The position numbers and the translations under genes were made by a program. From Beijerinckiaceae bacterium RH AL1 (GTDB lineage Bacteria > Pseudomonadota > Alphaproteobacteria > Rhizobiales > Beijerinckiaceae), in NCBI GenBank assembly GCA_901457705.2, contig LR590083.2, positions 2,232,597 to 2,296,596 on the forward strand: a DNA stretch of 64,000 bases. The letters run 5' to 3'. Every line of letters starts with the position of its first letter. Position 1 is the stretch's first letter. Shown in pieces: positions 11,379 through 20,876 of the stretch. The notes under the pieces are model-generated. The model saw only the letters and a list, made by a program, of their open reading frames with translations, was not told the origin of the DNA and ran no database searches.

Positions 11379-12091
11379 GCGCTCGGCTCTCCGCGGCGCC
11401 TGTCGCGTCGTTCCTGCGCGCCGACGACGAGCCCGTCGAATGGCGCATCGAGGATGGTTTGCTCGCCTACGAGACCGCGGTCGCGAGCATGGAAGACCGC
11501 GTGGCCGCGATCGCGCGCGGTGAGGCGCGCGAGCTCGTGTGGCTCGTTGAGCACCCGCCGCTCTACACCGCCGGCACCTCGTCCGGCGCGCAGGACCTGC
11601 CGCAGGCGCGATTCCCCATGTATCGCACGGGGCGCGGCGGCCAGATCACCTACCACGGCCCGGGCCAGCGCGTGGCCTATGCGATGCTCGACCTCCGCCG
11701 TCGCCGTCAGGACATCCGCGCCTTCGTCGCCGCGCTGGAGGCGTGGATCATCGACACGCTGGCCGCCTTCGCGGTGCGCGGCGAGCGGCGCGAGGATCGC
11801 GTCGGCGTCTGGGTGCTCCGCCGCGACAAGGCGCCGAGCTTTTCCGGCACGCCGGCCGAGGACAAGATCGCGGCGATCGGCATCCGCCTTCGGCAATGGG
11901 TGAGCTTCCACGGCATCTCGCTCAACGTCGAGCCGGACCTCTCGCACTATGCCGGGATCACGCCATGCGGCATCGCCGACAAGCATCTCGGCGTCACCAG
12001 CCTCGCCGATCTCGGGCATGTGGTCACGATGCCGGAAGTGGACGCGGCGCTGAGAGCCGCGTTCGAAGGAATCTTCGGAGCGACCCGCTAG
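11375..12091 (+). CDS. lipB: Lipoyl(octanoyl) transferase
   Basis: A 238-residue LipB that moves octanoyl groups from acyl carrier protein onto lipoyl domains in the cytoplasm, the first step of lipoate assembly. The [12 protein letters not shown] segment at residues 87-98, Lys164 in DKIAAIGIR and the catalytic Cys198 in ITPCGI are all present. The N-terminus is about 15 residues longer than minimal LipB proteins. The ATG overlaps the stop of the nitronate monooxygenase gene. The following gene is convergent, 34 bases away. Confidence 0.96.
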   Translation: MSARLSAAPVASFLRADDEPVEWRIEDGLLAYETAVASMEDRVAAIARGEARELVWLVEHPPLYTAGTSSGAQDLPQARFPMYRTGRGGQITYHGPGQRVAYAMLDLRRRRQDIRAFVAALEAWIIDTLAAFAVRGERREDRVGVWVLRRDKAPSFSGTPAEDKIAAIGIRLRQWVSFHGISLNVEPDLSHYAGITPCGIADKHLGVTSLADLGHVVTMPEVDAALRAAFEGIFGATR

Positions 12092-12125
12092 TCCAGCGCC
12101 GAAGATCGCCGTCGTCGCTATTCGC

Positions 12126-13631
12126 TCACGCCAGCAATCGGGAGGCGCTCTGCACCTTCTGGGTCGCGGTATTCACGTACTCGGTCGAGGTCGCGATCCG
12201 CGACATGTTGTTCGTGATCTCGTCGGCGCATCGCGAGACCGTCTCCATGCGCTCGTTCATGTCCCGCACCGCCTTCTCCTGGTCGGACATCGCCGCGGAG
12301 ATGGTCTCCGACATGGCGTTCAGAGCAACCATCGTCGATTGGATGCTGCCGATCGCGGTCACCGCGCGGGCGGTCGCGTCCTGGACAGAGGCGACCTGGC
12401 CGACGATGCCGCGGGTCGCATCCTGCGTTGCCGTCGCGAGCGACTTCACCTCCTGCGCCACGACGGCGAAGCCCCGCCCCGCCTCGCCGGCCCGCGCCGC
12501 CTCGATCGCCGCGTTGAGGGCGAGAAGGTTGGTCTGCGAGGCGATGCCCTGGATGAGCGCGATGACCTCGCCGATCTGGCTCCCGCGCAGATCAAGCTCG
12601 GACATCAGCGACACGGTTGCCTGGGCCTCCTCGACCGCGCGTCCGACAAGCTCGCTCGCCTGCGAGATCCGCTCGGCGATGTCGGACGCGGACGTCAACA
12701 GCGTCTCGGTGCGCGCCGTCGCGCCGCGCACGTCCTGCAGAACATCGATTGCCGCCTGTCGCGCACCAGCCGCCTGGGTGGCGACCGCTTTCGTCGCATC
12801 CGCGATGCCGAAGAGATCCTGGCTCAAAGACGATTGCACGACCGCGCGGCGCCGCTGCTCGACGACCTGCGCCGTGACGTCGGTGGCGAACTTGACGATC
12901 TTCACCGGCACGCCGCTGGGGTCGCGGATCGGATTGTAGGAGGCCTGGATGAACACCTCCCTGCCGTCGCGGTCCCGGCGCGCGAACTGGCCGGACTGGT
13001 ACTCACCACGCTCAAGCGCGTCCCAGAAACGCCGGTAGGCGTCGCTCTTGCTGCCCTCGTCGCTCACGAGGAGCCTGTGATGCTGTCCGACGACCTCGTC
13101 CTTGGCGTAGCCGAAGACGCGCAGGAAATTGTCGTTCGCGTCGAGAATGGTGCCGTCGAGGCTCATCTCGAGAATGGCCTGCGATCGCCGCAGCGCCTCG
13201 ATCTGCCCGGTGGAGTCGATGTTGCGCGCGGTCTCGGCGCTGACGTCCGTCGCGATCTCGATGATCCGTCGCGGGCGGCCGTCCCGGCCGATGACCGGAT
13301 CGTATGTCGCCTGCATGTAGCGCAGGCGGCCGTCCTTGCCGATCCGCTTGAAATGCGCGGCCTGATGGTCACCGCGGGAGAGACGGGACCAAAGCTCGCG
13401 GTATCGCGCGCTTTCCCGTTCGTCGGGCGGCACCAGCATCTCATGACGGCGGCCGATCAGCTCGCCGCGCGCGTAGCCGACGATGTCAAGGAAATTCTGG
13501 TTGGCATCGAGGATCTCGCCGGTCGGCGCGAACTCGGCGATCGCGAGCGAGCGATCGAGCGCCTGAAGCTTCGGCTGGCTCTTGATGCGAGCGTCCTCGA
13601 CCTGTCGCTTCAACCAGGCATGGATGTTCAT
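12126..13631 (-). CDS. Soluble PAS-PAS methyl-accepting chemotaxis protein
   Basis: A 501-residue chemoreceptor without membrane segments. Two PAS domains lie at about residues 30-130 and 150-255, each followed by a PAC-like segment ([14 protein letters not shown] and [14 protein letters not shown]). A coiled-coil signalling domain follows with the conserved tip [24 protein letters not shown] (written here in part) near residues 365-390. The layout resembles Aer-2/BdlA-type cytosolic receptors that sense oxygen, redox or metabolic state. No haem or flavin ligand can be assigned with confidence. No che genes are nearby, so it must signal to a distant cluster. Confidence 0.9.
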   Translation of the reverse strand: MNIHAWLKRQVEDARIKSQPKLQALDRSLAIAEFAPTGEILDANQNFLDIVGYARGELIGRRHEMLVPPDERESARYRELWSRLSRGDHQAAHFKRIGKDGRLRYMQATYDPVIGRDGRPRRIIEIATDVSAETARNIDSTGQIEALRRSQAILEMSLDGTILDANDNFLRVFGYAKDEVVGQHHRLLVSDEGSKSDAYRRFWDALERGEYQSGQFARRDRDGREVFIQASYNPIRDPSGVPVKIVKFATDVTAQVVEQRRRAVVQSSLSQDLFGIADATKAVATQAAGARQAAIDVLQDVRGATARTETLLTSASDIAERISQASELVGRAVEEAQATVSLMSELDLRGSQIGEVIALIQGIASQTNLLALNAAIEAARAGEAGRGFAVVAQEVKSLATATQDATRGIVGQVASVQDATARAVTAIGSIQSTMVALNAMSETISAAMSDQEKAVRDMNERMETVSRCADEITNNMSRIATSTEYVNTATQKVQSASRLLA

Positions 13632-13677
13632 CGCGTGCTTTCGTCAGGCTGCCGCTGCGAGGGACAACAGGATGACG

Positions 13678-13699
13678 TTACGCAATTTGAATTGCGCAA
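13678..13699. promoter_or_regulatory. Imperfect inverted repeat upstream of the chemoreceptor
   Basis: Arms TTACGCAATT and AATTGCGCAA flank a central TG and match at nine of ten pairs. The repeat is AT-rich against the local background and lies about 50 bases upstream of the chemoreceptor start, in the 100-base gap to the next gene. It has the form of an operator for a dimeric regulator; no regulator is identified. Confidence 0.4.
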
Positions 13700-13733
13700 T
13701 TCTTTCGCGATCGGCGTGAAACTGGCGCTTGCG

Positions 13734-16700
13734 TTAACGCGACGCAGGCTCGCCTTCGTTGTCGGCCGGCAGCTGCATGCCGGGCAGATCGATGTTGCCG
13801 AAGATGTTGCGCAGGAATCCCGGCGTAACGGCTGACAGAGGGTTGATGGTCAGCGTCGGCGACGCCGCGGCCCCGGAGATCTTGAAGGTGATGGCGAGCA
13901 GGCCCTCGTCGGACTTGCCGCCGAGCACGGCGCCGATCACCGGGATCTGCGAGAAGAGATTGTTCAGCGCGAAGACCGGGACGAAGGTGCCGTTCATCGC
14001 GACGCGGTTGTGCGAGTAGTCGAGCCAGCCGTCGACCGACAGCCCGATCTCGGGGCCGGACATCGTCGCGTCGGAGAGCTGCAGGCGGCTGCCGTCGCGC
14101 TCGAAGGTGACCTTGAGCCGATTGAACTGGACGGCATCCCCGTTGATGCGCTTCGCGGCGGCCTCGTTGGCGCCCGGCGCGCTAACCGTCGTCGAGCGGG
14201 CGACGAGGCTGCGGATCGCCGGCTCGTCGCGCAGAGTGAAATCGTGGATCTCGAGATTGCCGTCGAGCGTGTCGCCGTCCATCACCATGTTGGCCGCGAG
14301 GTTGCCGCCCTCCATGTGCTTGTAGAGGTCGACGAACGACACCAGCGCGCCGGCGTCCTGGCTGGCGATGCGTACGTGATGGCTCGAATCCATCGAGCCC
14401 GACACGGGGTCGCGGCCGAAGCGGCCCTGCACCGAGAACTGCCGGATCTGCGAACCGCGCTTCGACAGCTTGAGGTCGACGCCGCTCATGACCTCGCGGT
14501 TGAAGCCCGTGAGGATGCCGGACTTCAGGTCGACGTCGAAGCCGCCGAGGCTGCCGACCTCGCTCGCCTCGGCCTTGGCGCTCTTCGCCAGTGCGCTCTT
14601 GGTGCCCTTGGTGCTCGTGCTCTTGTCGGCGACGGGCGTCGTGGTCAGCGCCTTGAGGAACGGGCGCGCATCGATCGTCGAGCCCCGGATCGTCAGCTTG
14701 ACGCCGTCGTCGCCCTTCGCGACGTCCACCTTCATGTCGTCGCCGGGCGAGACTTTTAGCGACGAGAAATGCGCCGCCTTGAACGCATTGTTGCCGTCGA
14801 GCTCGATGCCGCCGCGCCCCTGAAGGGTCGCGACATCGATCGAGATCGGCTCGATGAGCATGCGATCCTGGCCGGGCTGCACCGTGAACTCGATCTTGGC
14901 GGGGCGCCCGGCCGGCTTGGTCATGCCGATCAGGCCGGCGGCGATCGCCGTGCGCGTGAGATCGAGATTGACCTGTGCCTTGATCTTCGATGGATCGCCG
15001 AGGCTCGCATTGACGTGCGCGGTCATCGGCCCGGTGACGCCCGGGATCGCCTGCAGGCCGACCTTGGCGCGCGCGGCATCGTCGAGCGTCGCCGAGATGA
15101 TCGCCGACGGCGGCGCGTCGCCGACGCGGTCGATCTCGAACTGGGCGGGAGCTCCGAAGATGCGGCCCTGGCCCTTGGCGGAGAGAGCGCCCTGCGCGAC
15201 CTTGATCGTCAGGTCGGCGTCGTCGAGGTTCTCCTTGCCGATGAGGCGCTCCGCGACGAACTGCGAGATGTGCGCGTCGACACCCAGCGGCGTCTGCGCG
15301 GAGGACGCGCCCTTGCCGAGCAGCAGCGACTTATCGAGCATGCCCTCGACCTGGCCGTGCAGCGTCGCGGGATCGAGCGGGATGGAGGCATAGGGCTTCA
15401 GCGCATCGCGGGTCAGCACGTTGCTGACCGCCTCGACGGAGCCAGCCAGATGCGCGGTGAGCCGCGCCGGGGTCGGCTTCACGTTGGCGTTCGGCACGAG
15501 GAAGAGCCCGTCGGACACGGCGATCTTGCGGCCGTCCGCATCGATCGTCCCCGAGTTCAGCCAGAAATGCGTCGTGCGCCCGGTGATGTGGGCGCTGCCC
15601 TCGATGTCCTCGAGGTCGGGCACGCCCTCGAGGAAGCGCACCTTGCCCTTGCTCAAGGCGAAATCGATCTGCACGGAGCTATCCGGCGGGGCGCGATCGG
15701 CGCGCATGCGGGCAAGCGCCGACTTGTCGTAGTCGAGCCGGAGCGTGCCGCCGGTGATCACGCCGGTCTCGAAGCGGTTGATGATCCAGGCGCGGACCGG
15801 CGAGGCGACGGAGGCGGGCCAGGCGCGCTCGACCGTCTCGACCGGGGTCGGCGTCATGCGCGCCCCCATCCGGATGTGCGGCCCGTCGACCCAGTCGACC
15901 GTCCCGGCGAAGTTGATGCTGCCGGGATCGGCATCGACGAAGAAGCGGTCGAGGACGAAGGTCTTCTGGCCGAGGTCGAGGCGACCATCGATCGCCGCCT
16001 GCTTGATCGGGACGGGTCTCTGGCCCTTGCGGTCCGGCGCGAGCAGGCCCGGCTCGGTCGTCGCCACGCCGAAGATCCAGGGATCGCTCTCTTGGCGCGG
16101 CGGCACGACCTTGCCCGCCAGCTTGAAGTGCGTGCCGCCCTCCAAGTAGCGCAGGGCGTCGATCGCCACGATGCGATCAGCGCCGTTCCAGTGAAAGCTC
16201 CCGTCGAAGCTCGTGATGAACATCGGCTCTTGGTCGGGATCGTCCGGCCGCAGGAAGCCCGGCCCCAGCTTGAAGCCGCCGACCGCCTCGCTCAGGTCGT
16301 TGTCCGGCTTGAGGGCGATATCGAGGGTCAGGCCGAGCGGCATGTCCGACTCGACGCCGAGCGTCCGGCTGCCGGTCAGAAGCTGCAGCTCGTCAATCGA
16401 GACCTGGTCGACCTTCAGATTGAAGCTGCGCGAGGCGCCGGGCCGGCCGGCGGCGAGGGCGGCGATGCTCCAGCGTCCGTTCGGGCCGTCCGCCGCGAGC
16501 GAGAAGCTTGTCTTGCCATGGGCGCGATCGAACGCAAGATCGAGATCCTTGTAGGTGGTGACCTGCTCGGTCACTTGGTCCTCGATGACGAGCTTGCCGT
16601 TGGTGATCCCGAGCCGATCGACCGCGGCGATGGCGCTTCCGGGATCGGTGAGCACGTCCATGAACTGGCGCAACGCCGCTGCCGCTTCGCGCATCACCGT

Positions 16701-17306
16701 CGCGCGGCGGCTGGCGCTGGGTGCGGCCATCGGCTGCGCGGTCTCGGCCGGCGCGTTCGACGGCGCATCGGCATCGCGGCCGCCGACCTCGAAGAACGGC
16801 TTCGCGCCGTCGCCCGCCACCAGGGCGAGGTGCCCGTTCTTCAGGAGCGCCAGCTTGAGCGTGACGTCGAAGACCTCGAGGCGCTTCGGCACGACCTTGC
16901 CGAACAGCAGCGCGACCGGGTCGACGGAGACCTCCGCCTTCGGCGCGAACAGGACCTGGGCGCCGTCCGGCCCGTTGATCGCGAGCTTGTCGATCGTCAG
17001 CGACGGGCCAAAGCCGCGCTGGACGAGCGAGGTGTCGCCGAGCGCGAAATGGGCACCGCGGCCAAATTTGTCGTCGAGCGCGCCTGCGATCTTGCCCCCG
17101 AGACCGTCGAGCTTCAGCGGGCCCTGGGTGAGGCGGGCCGTGAGCAGCCCCATGCCGACCGCGACGAGGATGATGAGCGCGCCGAGGGACTTGAAGCAGA
17201 TGGTCGAGACCCGTCGTGCGCCCAAGCCCCGCCGGCCCCGGCGGGGCTCCGGAGGCGGGACGTCGCCGGCGGGACCGGCGGTCGTCGGGTCTCGGGTCTC
17301 GGCCAA
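13734..17306 (-). CDS. DUF3971/AsmA-like (YhdP-type) envelope protein
   Basis: A 1190-residue protein with a Pro/Arg-rich cytoplasmic start, one membrane segment at about residues 38-58, and a very long periplasmic part rich in beta structure. The middle region matches the DUF3971 type and the end resembles the AsmA C-terminal domain (EGLLAITFKISGAAASPTLTINP near residue 1150). YhdP and related AsmA-like proteins are thought to bridge inner and outer membrane and carry phospholipids. The gene is transcribed away from bcp and lies alone. Family assignment is by overall layout rather than by short catalytic motifs, of which there are none. Confidence 0.75.
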   Translation of the reverse strand: MAETRDPTTAGPAGDVPPPEPRRGRRGLGARRVSTICFKSLGALIILVAVGMGLLTARLTQGPLKLDGLGGKIAGALDDKFGRGAHFALGDTSLVQRGFGPSLTIDKLAINGPDGAQVLFAPKAEVSVDPVALLFGKVVPKRLEVFDVTLKLALLKNGHLALVAGDGAKPFFEVGGRDADAPSNAPAETAQPMAAPSASRRATVMREAAAALRQFMDVLTDPGSAIAAVDRLGITNGKLVIEDQVTEQVTTYKDLDLAFDRAHGKTSFSLAADGPNGRWSIAALAAGRPGASRSFNLKVDQVSIDELQLLTGSRTLGVESDMPLGLTLDIALKPDNDLSEAVGGFKLGPGFLRPDDPDQEPMFITSFDGSFHWNGADRIVAIDALRYLEGGTHFKLAGKVVPPRQESDPWIFGVATTEPGLLAPDRKGQRPVPIKQAAIDGRLDLGQKTFVLDRFFVDADPGSINFAGTVDWVDGPHIRMGARMTPTPVETVERAWPASVASPVRAWIINRFETGVITGGTLRLDYDKSALARMRADRAPPDSSVQIDFALSKGKVRFLEGVPDLEDIEGSAHITGRTTHFWLNSGTIDADGRKIAVSDGLFLVPNANVKPTPARLTAHLAGSVEAVSNVLTRDALKPYASIPLDPATLHGQVEGMLDKSLLLGKGASSAQTPLGVDAHISQFVAERLIGKENLDDADLTIKVAQGALSAKGQGRIFGAPAQFEIDRVGDAPPSAIISATLDDAARAKVGLQAIPGVTGPMTAHVNASLGDPSKIKAQVNLDLTRTAIAAGLIGMTKPAGRPAKIEFTVQPGQDRMLIEPISIDVATLQGRGGIELDGNNAFKAAHFSSLKVSPGDDMKVDVAKGDDGVKLTIRGSTIDARPFLKALTTTPVADKSTSTKGTKSALAKSAKAEASEVGSLGGFDVDLKSGILTGFNREVMSGVDLKLSKRGSQIRQFSVQGRFGRDPVSGSMDSSHHVRIASQDAGALVSFVDLYKHMEGGNLAANMVMDGDTLDGNLEIHDFTLRDEPAIRSLVARSTTVSAPGANEAAAKRINGDAVQFNRLKVTFERDGSRLQLSDATMSGPEIGLSVDGWLDYSHNRVAMNGTFVPVFALNNLFSQIPVIGAVLGGKSDEGLLAITFKISGAAASPTLTINPLSAVTPGFLRNIFGNIDLPGMQLPADNEGEPASR

Positions 17307-17440
17307 GTGGTTTCGGTCCTCGGCGGCTCGGCTGGAAGAGCGGGTCGTCGGCGCCTATACGGCAGGACTGGCTCAGCTGGCGGGCCTATGCGAGTCACTC
17401 CCGTGACTGTCCCGACTTTTGGGTCGAAAGGAAGGCGATA

Positions 17441-17914
17441 ATGACCGCAAGCCTGGTTGTCGGTTCCCCTGCTCCCACCTTCACCCTGCCCGGCCACGAC
17501 GGCGCGCCGATCACGCTCGAGAGCTTCAAGGGCAAGGCGCTGGTCCTCTACTTCTACCCGAAGGACGACACGCCGGGCTGCACCGCGGAGGCGATCGCCT
17601 TCAACGGCAAGGCCAAGGCGTTCGCCGAGGCCGGCGCCGCGATCCTGGGCGTCTCGCCGGACTCGGTGAAGAGCCACGAGAAGTTTCGCACCAAACACGA
17701 TCTCGCGATCCCGCTCGCATCTGACGAGGAGAAGGCGATGCTCGGCGCCTACGGCGTCTGGGTCGAGAAGGCGATGTACGGCAAGAAGTACATGGGCGTG
17801 GAGCGCACCACCGTGCTCATCGACAAGGCCGGCAAGATCGCCAAGGTCTGGCCGAAGGTGAAGGTGCCAGGCCACGTCGACGAGGTGCTGGCGGCAGTGA
17901 AGGCGCTCCCGTGA
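17441..17914 (+). CDS. bcp: Thioredoxin-dependent peroxiredoxin, Bcp/PrxQ type
   Basis: A 157-residue peroxiredoxin that reduces hydrogen peroxide and organic peroxides in the cytoplasm. The peroxidatic Cys47 sits in YPKDDTPGCTAEA. In typical Bcp a resolving cysteine follows five residues later; here that position is Ile52, so the enzyme should work in a 1-Cys manner or use another thiol. The ATG at 17441 follows a strong AAAGGAAGG. It is divergent from the DUF3971 gene and convergent with the pyrC-like gene. Confidence 0.94.
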   Translation: MTASLVVGSPAPTFTLPGHDGAPITLESFKGKALVLYFYPKDDTPGCTAEAIAFNGKAKAFAEAGAAILGVSPDSVKSHEKFRTKHDLAIPLASDEEKAMLGAYGVWVEKAMYGKKYMGVERTTVLIDKAGKIAKVWPKVKVPGHVDEVLAAVKALP

Positions 17915-17949
17915 CAGGCATGGTCGTCTGAGAGGCCCTGATCACGCGA

Positions 17950-19257
17950 TCACGCTTCGAACACCACCTCGCCCGCGACGAGCGTGAGCTTCACCCTGCC
18001 TTCGAGCCGCGCCTGGTCGAACGGCGTGTTCTTGCAGCGCGAGGCGAGCTTCGCGGGGTCGACGACGAACGGCTCCTCGGGATCGAAGCGGATGAGGTCG
18101 GCCGGCGCACCGGTCTCGAGCCGCCCCTGCGGCACGCGCAGGATCTCGGCCGGCTTCGCGCTCAGCGCCCGCATGAGCGCCGGCAGGCCGAGGTGCCCCG
18201 CTGTGACGAGACGCAGCGCTGCCGGCAGCATCGTCTCGAGACCGATGGCGCCGGGCGCCGCCTCCGTGAACGGCAGCCGCTTCACCTCGACGTCCTGCGG
18301 ATCGTGGTCCGAGACGATCGCGTCGATCAGCCCCGAGGCCACGGCTTCGACGAGAGCCAGCCGGTCCTCCTCGCGCCGGAGCGGCGGCTTCAGCTTGAGG
18401 AAGGTGCGGTAGTCGCCGATGTCGTTCTCGTTCAGCGTGAGGTGATTGATTGAGGTCGCGCAGGTGACCGGCAGGCCATCGGCCTTGGCCTTGGCGATGA
18501 TGGCGAGCGACTCCGCCGTCGTGACGCAGGCCGCGTGGTAGCGGGCGCCGGTGAGCGCGACGAGCCGCATGTCGCGCTCGAGGATGATCGTCTCGGCCGC
18601 GTGGGGAATGCCGAGCAGCCCGAGCCGCGAGGCGAAGGCGCCCTCGTTCATCACGCCGTCGGCGGCGAGGTCGTGATCCTCGGCGAAGTGGATCACAAGC
18701 GCATCGAAGTCGCGCGCGTAGACCATCGCGCGGCGCAGGATGCGGGCGTTGGCGATCGAGCGCGAGCCGTCGGAGAAGGCGATGGCGCCGGCCTGGAGCA
18801 GCAGGCCGATCTCGGCGATGTCCTCGCCCCGCAGGCCCTTGGTGAGCGCGGCGCAAGGTAGGATGCGCACCCGCCCGGTGTCGCGTGCGCGGCGCATGAG
18901 GAAATCGACGACGGCGGCCTCGTCGACCGGCGGATTGGTGTCGGGCAGGGACAGGATCGAGGTGACGCCGCCAGCCGCCGCCGCCGCCGTCGCCGTGGCG
19001 ATGGTCTCGCGGTACTCGGCGCCGGGCTCGCCGACGAAGGCGTGCATGTCGACGAGGCCCGGCGCGACGACGTCGCCGCGACAGTCGATGGTGCGCACGC
19101 CAGCCGGCAGGCTCGAGGCGGTGACGTTGGGCCCGACCTGGCGGATGAAGCCTTGCTCGACGAGCACGCCGCCGCGCGTCTCGGTGCCGGCGACGGGATC
19201 GACGAGGCGCGTGTTGACGAGCGCGAGGCTGCCGTGGGGGTGTGCAGAGAAGGTCAT
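17950..19257 (-). CDS. pyrC: Dihydroorotase homologue, probably non-catalytic (PyrC-prime)
   Basis: A 435-residue amidohydrolase-fold protein. Active dihydroorotases begin their metal site with DxHxH; here it reads DMHAFVGEPG, so one metal-binding His is lost, though SDHDPQ near the C-terminal end is kept. In several bacteria such PyrC-prime proteins do not catalyse but scaffold aspartate carbamoyltransferase, and pyrB lies 1.6 kb upstream on the same strand. The ATG at 19257 (MTFSAHPHGS) is preferred to an upstream in-frame start. A 28-bp piece of this gene (19161-19188) recurs at 19738-19765. A true dihydroorotase is expected elsewhere in the genome. Confidence 0.85.
   Translation of the reverse strand: MTFSAHPHGSLALVNTRLVDPVAGTETRGGVLVEQGFIRQVGPNVTASSLPAGVRTIDCRGDVVAPGLVDMHAFVGEPGAEYRETIATATAAAAAGGVTSILSLPDTNPPVDEAAVVDFLMRRARDTGRVRILPCAALTKGLRGEDIAEIGLLLQAGAIAFSDGSRSIANARILRRAMVYARDFDALVIHFAEDHDLAADGVMNEGAFASRLGLLGIPHAAETIILERDMRLVALTGARYHAACVTTAESLAIIAKAKADGLPVTCATSINHLTLNENDIGDYRTFLKLKPPLRREEDRLALVEAVASGLIDAIVSDHDPQDVEVKRLPFTEAAPGAIGLETMLPAALRLVTAGHLGLPALMRALSAKPAEILRVPQGRLETGAPADLIRFDPEEPFVVDPAKLASRCKNTPFDQARLEGRVKLTLVAGEVVFEA
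19161..19188. repeat. 28-bp direct repeat, copy 1 (inside the pyrC-like gene)
   Basis: This segment, encoding part of GTETRGGVLVE in the pyrC-like protein, is identical over 28 bases to 19738-19765. The distance between copies is 577 bases. Similarity continues a little further if six bases are gapped, so it is a true duplication rather than chance. Confidence 0.7.
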
Positions 19258-19373
19258 CGGACCGATCTCTATAGCCCCTGGTCGGGCGGAGGCCAGCTTT
19301 AGCAATAGCGCGGTTTGCGCCACCCAACGGTTTGTGGAACGCTCGACGAAGCGACACAGAAGGAGAGCTCGCC

Positions 19374-19718
19374 TTGACCTCTGCGCTAGACCAGCTCGCC
19401 GAGAGCCAGGCGACCTACGGCATGGCCAATCTGCGACCAGACCGGACCGGGCTGTCGTTCATCGTCTTCATCTCCCAGCGCGACGACGCTCGCCACGCGG
19501 CGCGCGTGAAGGTGTCGCCGGCGCCGAGGGTCAAGGCCGACGAGATGGCCTCCTACTCCATCGCGCGGTTCGCTCATCGAGCGGGACCCCGCCTGTCTTC
19601 GGAAGACGAGCGCAAGCTCGCCGCCTGGGTCGCGCTGAACCTCGACGTCATCCAGCGTTACTGGGACGGCGACATCGAATTCACCGAAGATGCCATCGCG
19701 CTCCTGAAGCCTATCTGA
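19374..19718 (+). CDS. Small conserved-looking protein of unknown function
   Basis: A 114-residue protein with no signal peptide or membrane segment. Its core reads MANLRPDRTGLSFIVFISQ near residues 17-35, then RHAARVKVSP, and ends WDGDIEFTEDAIALLKPI. I recognise this as a recurring type of small bacterial protein but cannot name a function. A TTG start at 19374 is favoured by a strong AAGGAGAG eight bases upstream; no ATG lies in a better place. It lies between the pyrC-like gene and pyrB on the opposite strand, with the second copy of a pyrC-derived repeat 20 bases past its stop. Confidence 0.65.
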   Translation: MTSALDQLAESQATYGMANLRPDRTGLSFIVFISQRDDARHAARVKVSPAPRVKADEMASYSIARFAHRAGPRLSSEDERKLAAWVALNLDVIQRYWDGDIEFTEDAIALLKPI

Positions 19719-19737
19719 TCCGCGGCTCACATGCCTT

Positions 19738-19765
19738 CGAGCACGCCGCCGCGCGTCTCGGTGCC
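19738..19765. repeat. 28-bp direct repeat, copy 2 (pyrC-derived fragment)
   Basis: An exact copy of 19161-19188, placed in the non-coding gap just after the small gene. Here it is not part of any gene, so it is a duplicated scrap of the pyrC-like gene. It may mark the edge of a rearrangement or insertion that brought in the neighbouring small gene. Confidence 0.7.
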
Positions 19766-19774
19766 AACCGACAA

Positions 19775-19802
19775 TGACGCGTCACGACGCGTCACGCGTC
19801 AC
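19775..19802. repeat. Short tandem repeat GACGCGTCAC
   Basis: GACGCGTCAC occurs twice head to tail (19776-19785, 19786-19795) and a third, truncated GCGTCAC follows. The unit is nearly palindromic (TGACGCGTCA). It adjoins the pyrC-derived repeat and precedes the cysteine-rich protein gene. It may be a regulatory site or simple slippage product. Confidence 0.5.
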
Positions 19803-19967
19803 GCCGTGCTCCGACGTTTCAGGTAATTATACCCACTCCCGTCGCTTGGCAAAATTCGCAATCGACATCCCACTCGTGAAAAATTGTCTCGCTGCCCGGT
19901 GGCGCCGTCGCCGATCCTTGCTAGCCTGCGTCCGCTTCGCAGCATCGACTGCCTCGGAGTCTGCGCG

Positions 19968-20813
19968 ATGATCCGATTGCCGACCGCCCATTTCGTCCTG
20001 TGCGTCTCGCTCCTGATCCTCGCCCTCGCCGGACCGGCATCCGCACAGGGCACCGACGAGCAGCGCGAAGCCTGCACGCCCGACGCGCTGAAGCTCTGCT
20101 CGGACACGATCCCGGACGTCGCGAAGACGACCGCCTGCATGAAGGCGCACGAAGCGGCGCTGAGCCCACGCTGCCGGGCCGTCTTCAACGAGCCGGCGAC
20201 AAGTGCTCCGGCGATCGCCGCCGCAGACGCCAAGGGCAAGGCCGTGAAGGCGGCGCGGCGCAAGCATAAAGAGCGCGAGACCGAGACAAGCGAAGCGCGC
20301 GACCAGCCGGCACGGCCGCGCCATCGGCGGCAGACGGCGCGCGAGGAGTCGCTCGACGCGCCCACGCATCTCGGCGCCGGGGGCGACCGAGGGACGGAAG
20401 ACACCGATGCCGCGCCCGGCGAGCCCGCCGGATACGCCTACGGCCTAGACATCCGCCGGTTTCCGCCGGGCGAAGGACCCGACGAGCTACCGCCCTACGG
20501 CGGCGACGGTTACGACGGCGGACCGCGTGACTTGCCGAGAGGCTCGGGGCCGGGCGCGTGGGGCGGCCCGCGCTTCGCTTACGATGGCCCGGATGGCCCC
20601 GGCGGCCCGGGCCCGGATCGCTTCGGGCTGGATGGCCCGGACGGACCGCCGCGCTACGGACGCGACCGCCGAGACGCCGAAGATGGACCGCCGCCGCGCC
20701 ACGGCCCGCACCGGGCCGAGGCCGTCATCGCCCGGCTATGCGACTCCGGCGAGATCGATCCGCATACATGCGCGGTGACGAAGCGCGCGTTGCGCCACGG
20801 GAGTAGAGAGTGA
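19968..20813 (+). CDS. Secreted protein with Cys-rich N-terminus and Pro/Gly/Asp-rich tail
   Basis: A 281-residue exported protein. Residues 1-26 are a signal peptide ending ASA|Q. Next comes a small Cys motif, REACTPDALKLC...TTACMKAHEAALSPRC, resembling the GLG1-type cysteine-rich repeat found in many short alphaproteobacterial proteins. A basic stretch follows and then about 120 residues rich in Pro, Gly, Asp and Arg, likely disordered, with a last Cys-containing segment (IARLCDSGEIDPHTC). The ATG at 19968 starts the signal peptide. Role unknown; a periplasmic metal-binding or structural function is only a guess. Confidence 0.7.
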   Translation: MIRLPTAHFVLCVSLLILALAGPASAQGTDEQREACTPDALKLCSDTIPDVAKTTACMKAHEAALSPRCRAVFNEPATSAPAIAAADAKGKAVKAARRKHKERETETSEARDQPARPRHRRQTAREESLDAPTHLGAGGDRGTEDTDAAPGEPAGYAYGLDIRRFPPGEGPDELPPYGGDGYDGGPRDLPRGSGPGAWGGPRFAYDGPDGPGGPGPDRFGLDGPDGPPRYGRDRRDAEDGPPPRHGPHRAEAVIARLCDSGEIDPHTCAVTKRALRHGSRE

Positions 20814-20876
20814 ATTAGCTCACGGGCGGCCAAGCGGGCGTCCACGGCATAGCGGCGTACGCTTGACCCCGTCGGC

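Noticed and set aside
14769-17441. 890-codon open frame antisense to the DUF3971 gene
   Set aside because: Arg/Asp/Ala-rich shadow of a high-GC gene; no family match, and the minus strand encodes a membrane-anchored protein with sensible layout.
19738-19765. Attachment site of a mobile element
   Set aside because: The repeat pair has no integrase or tRNA nearby, so only a duplication scar is claimed.
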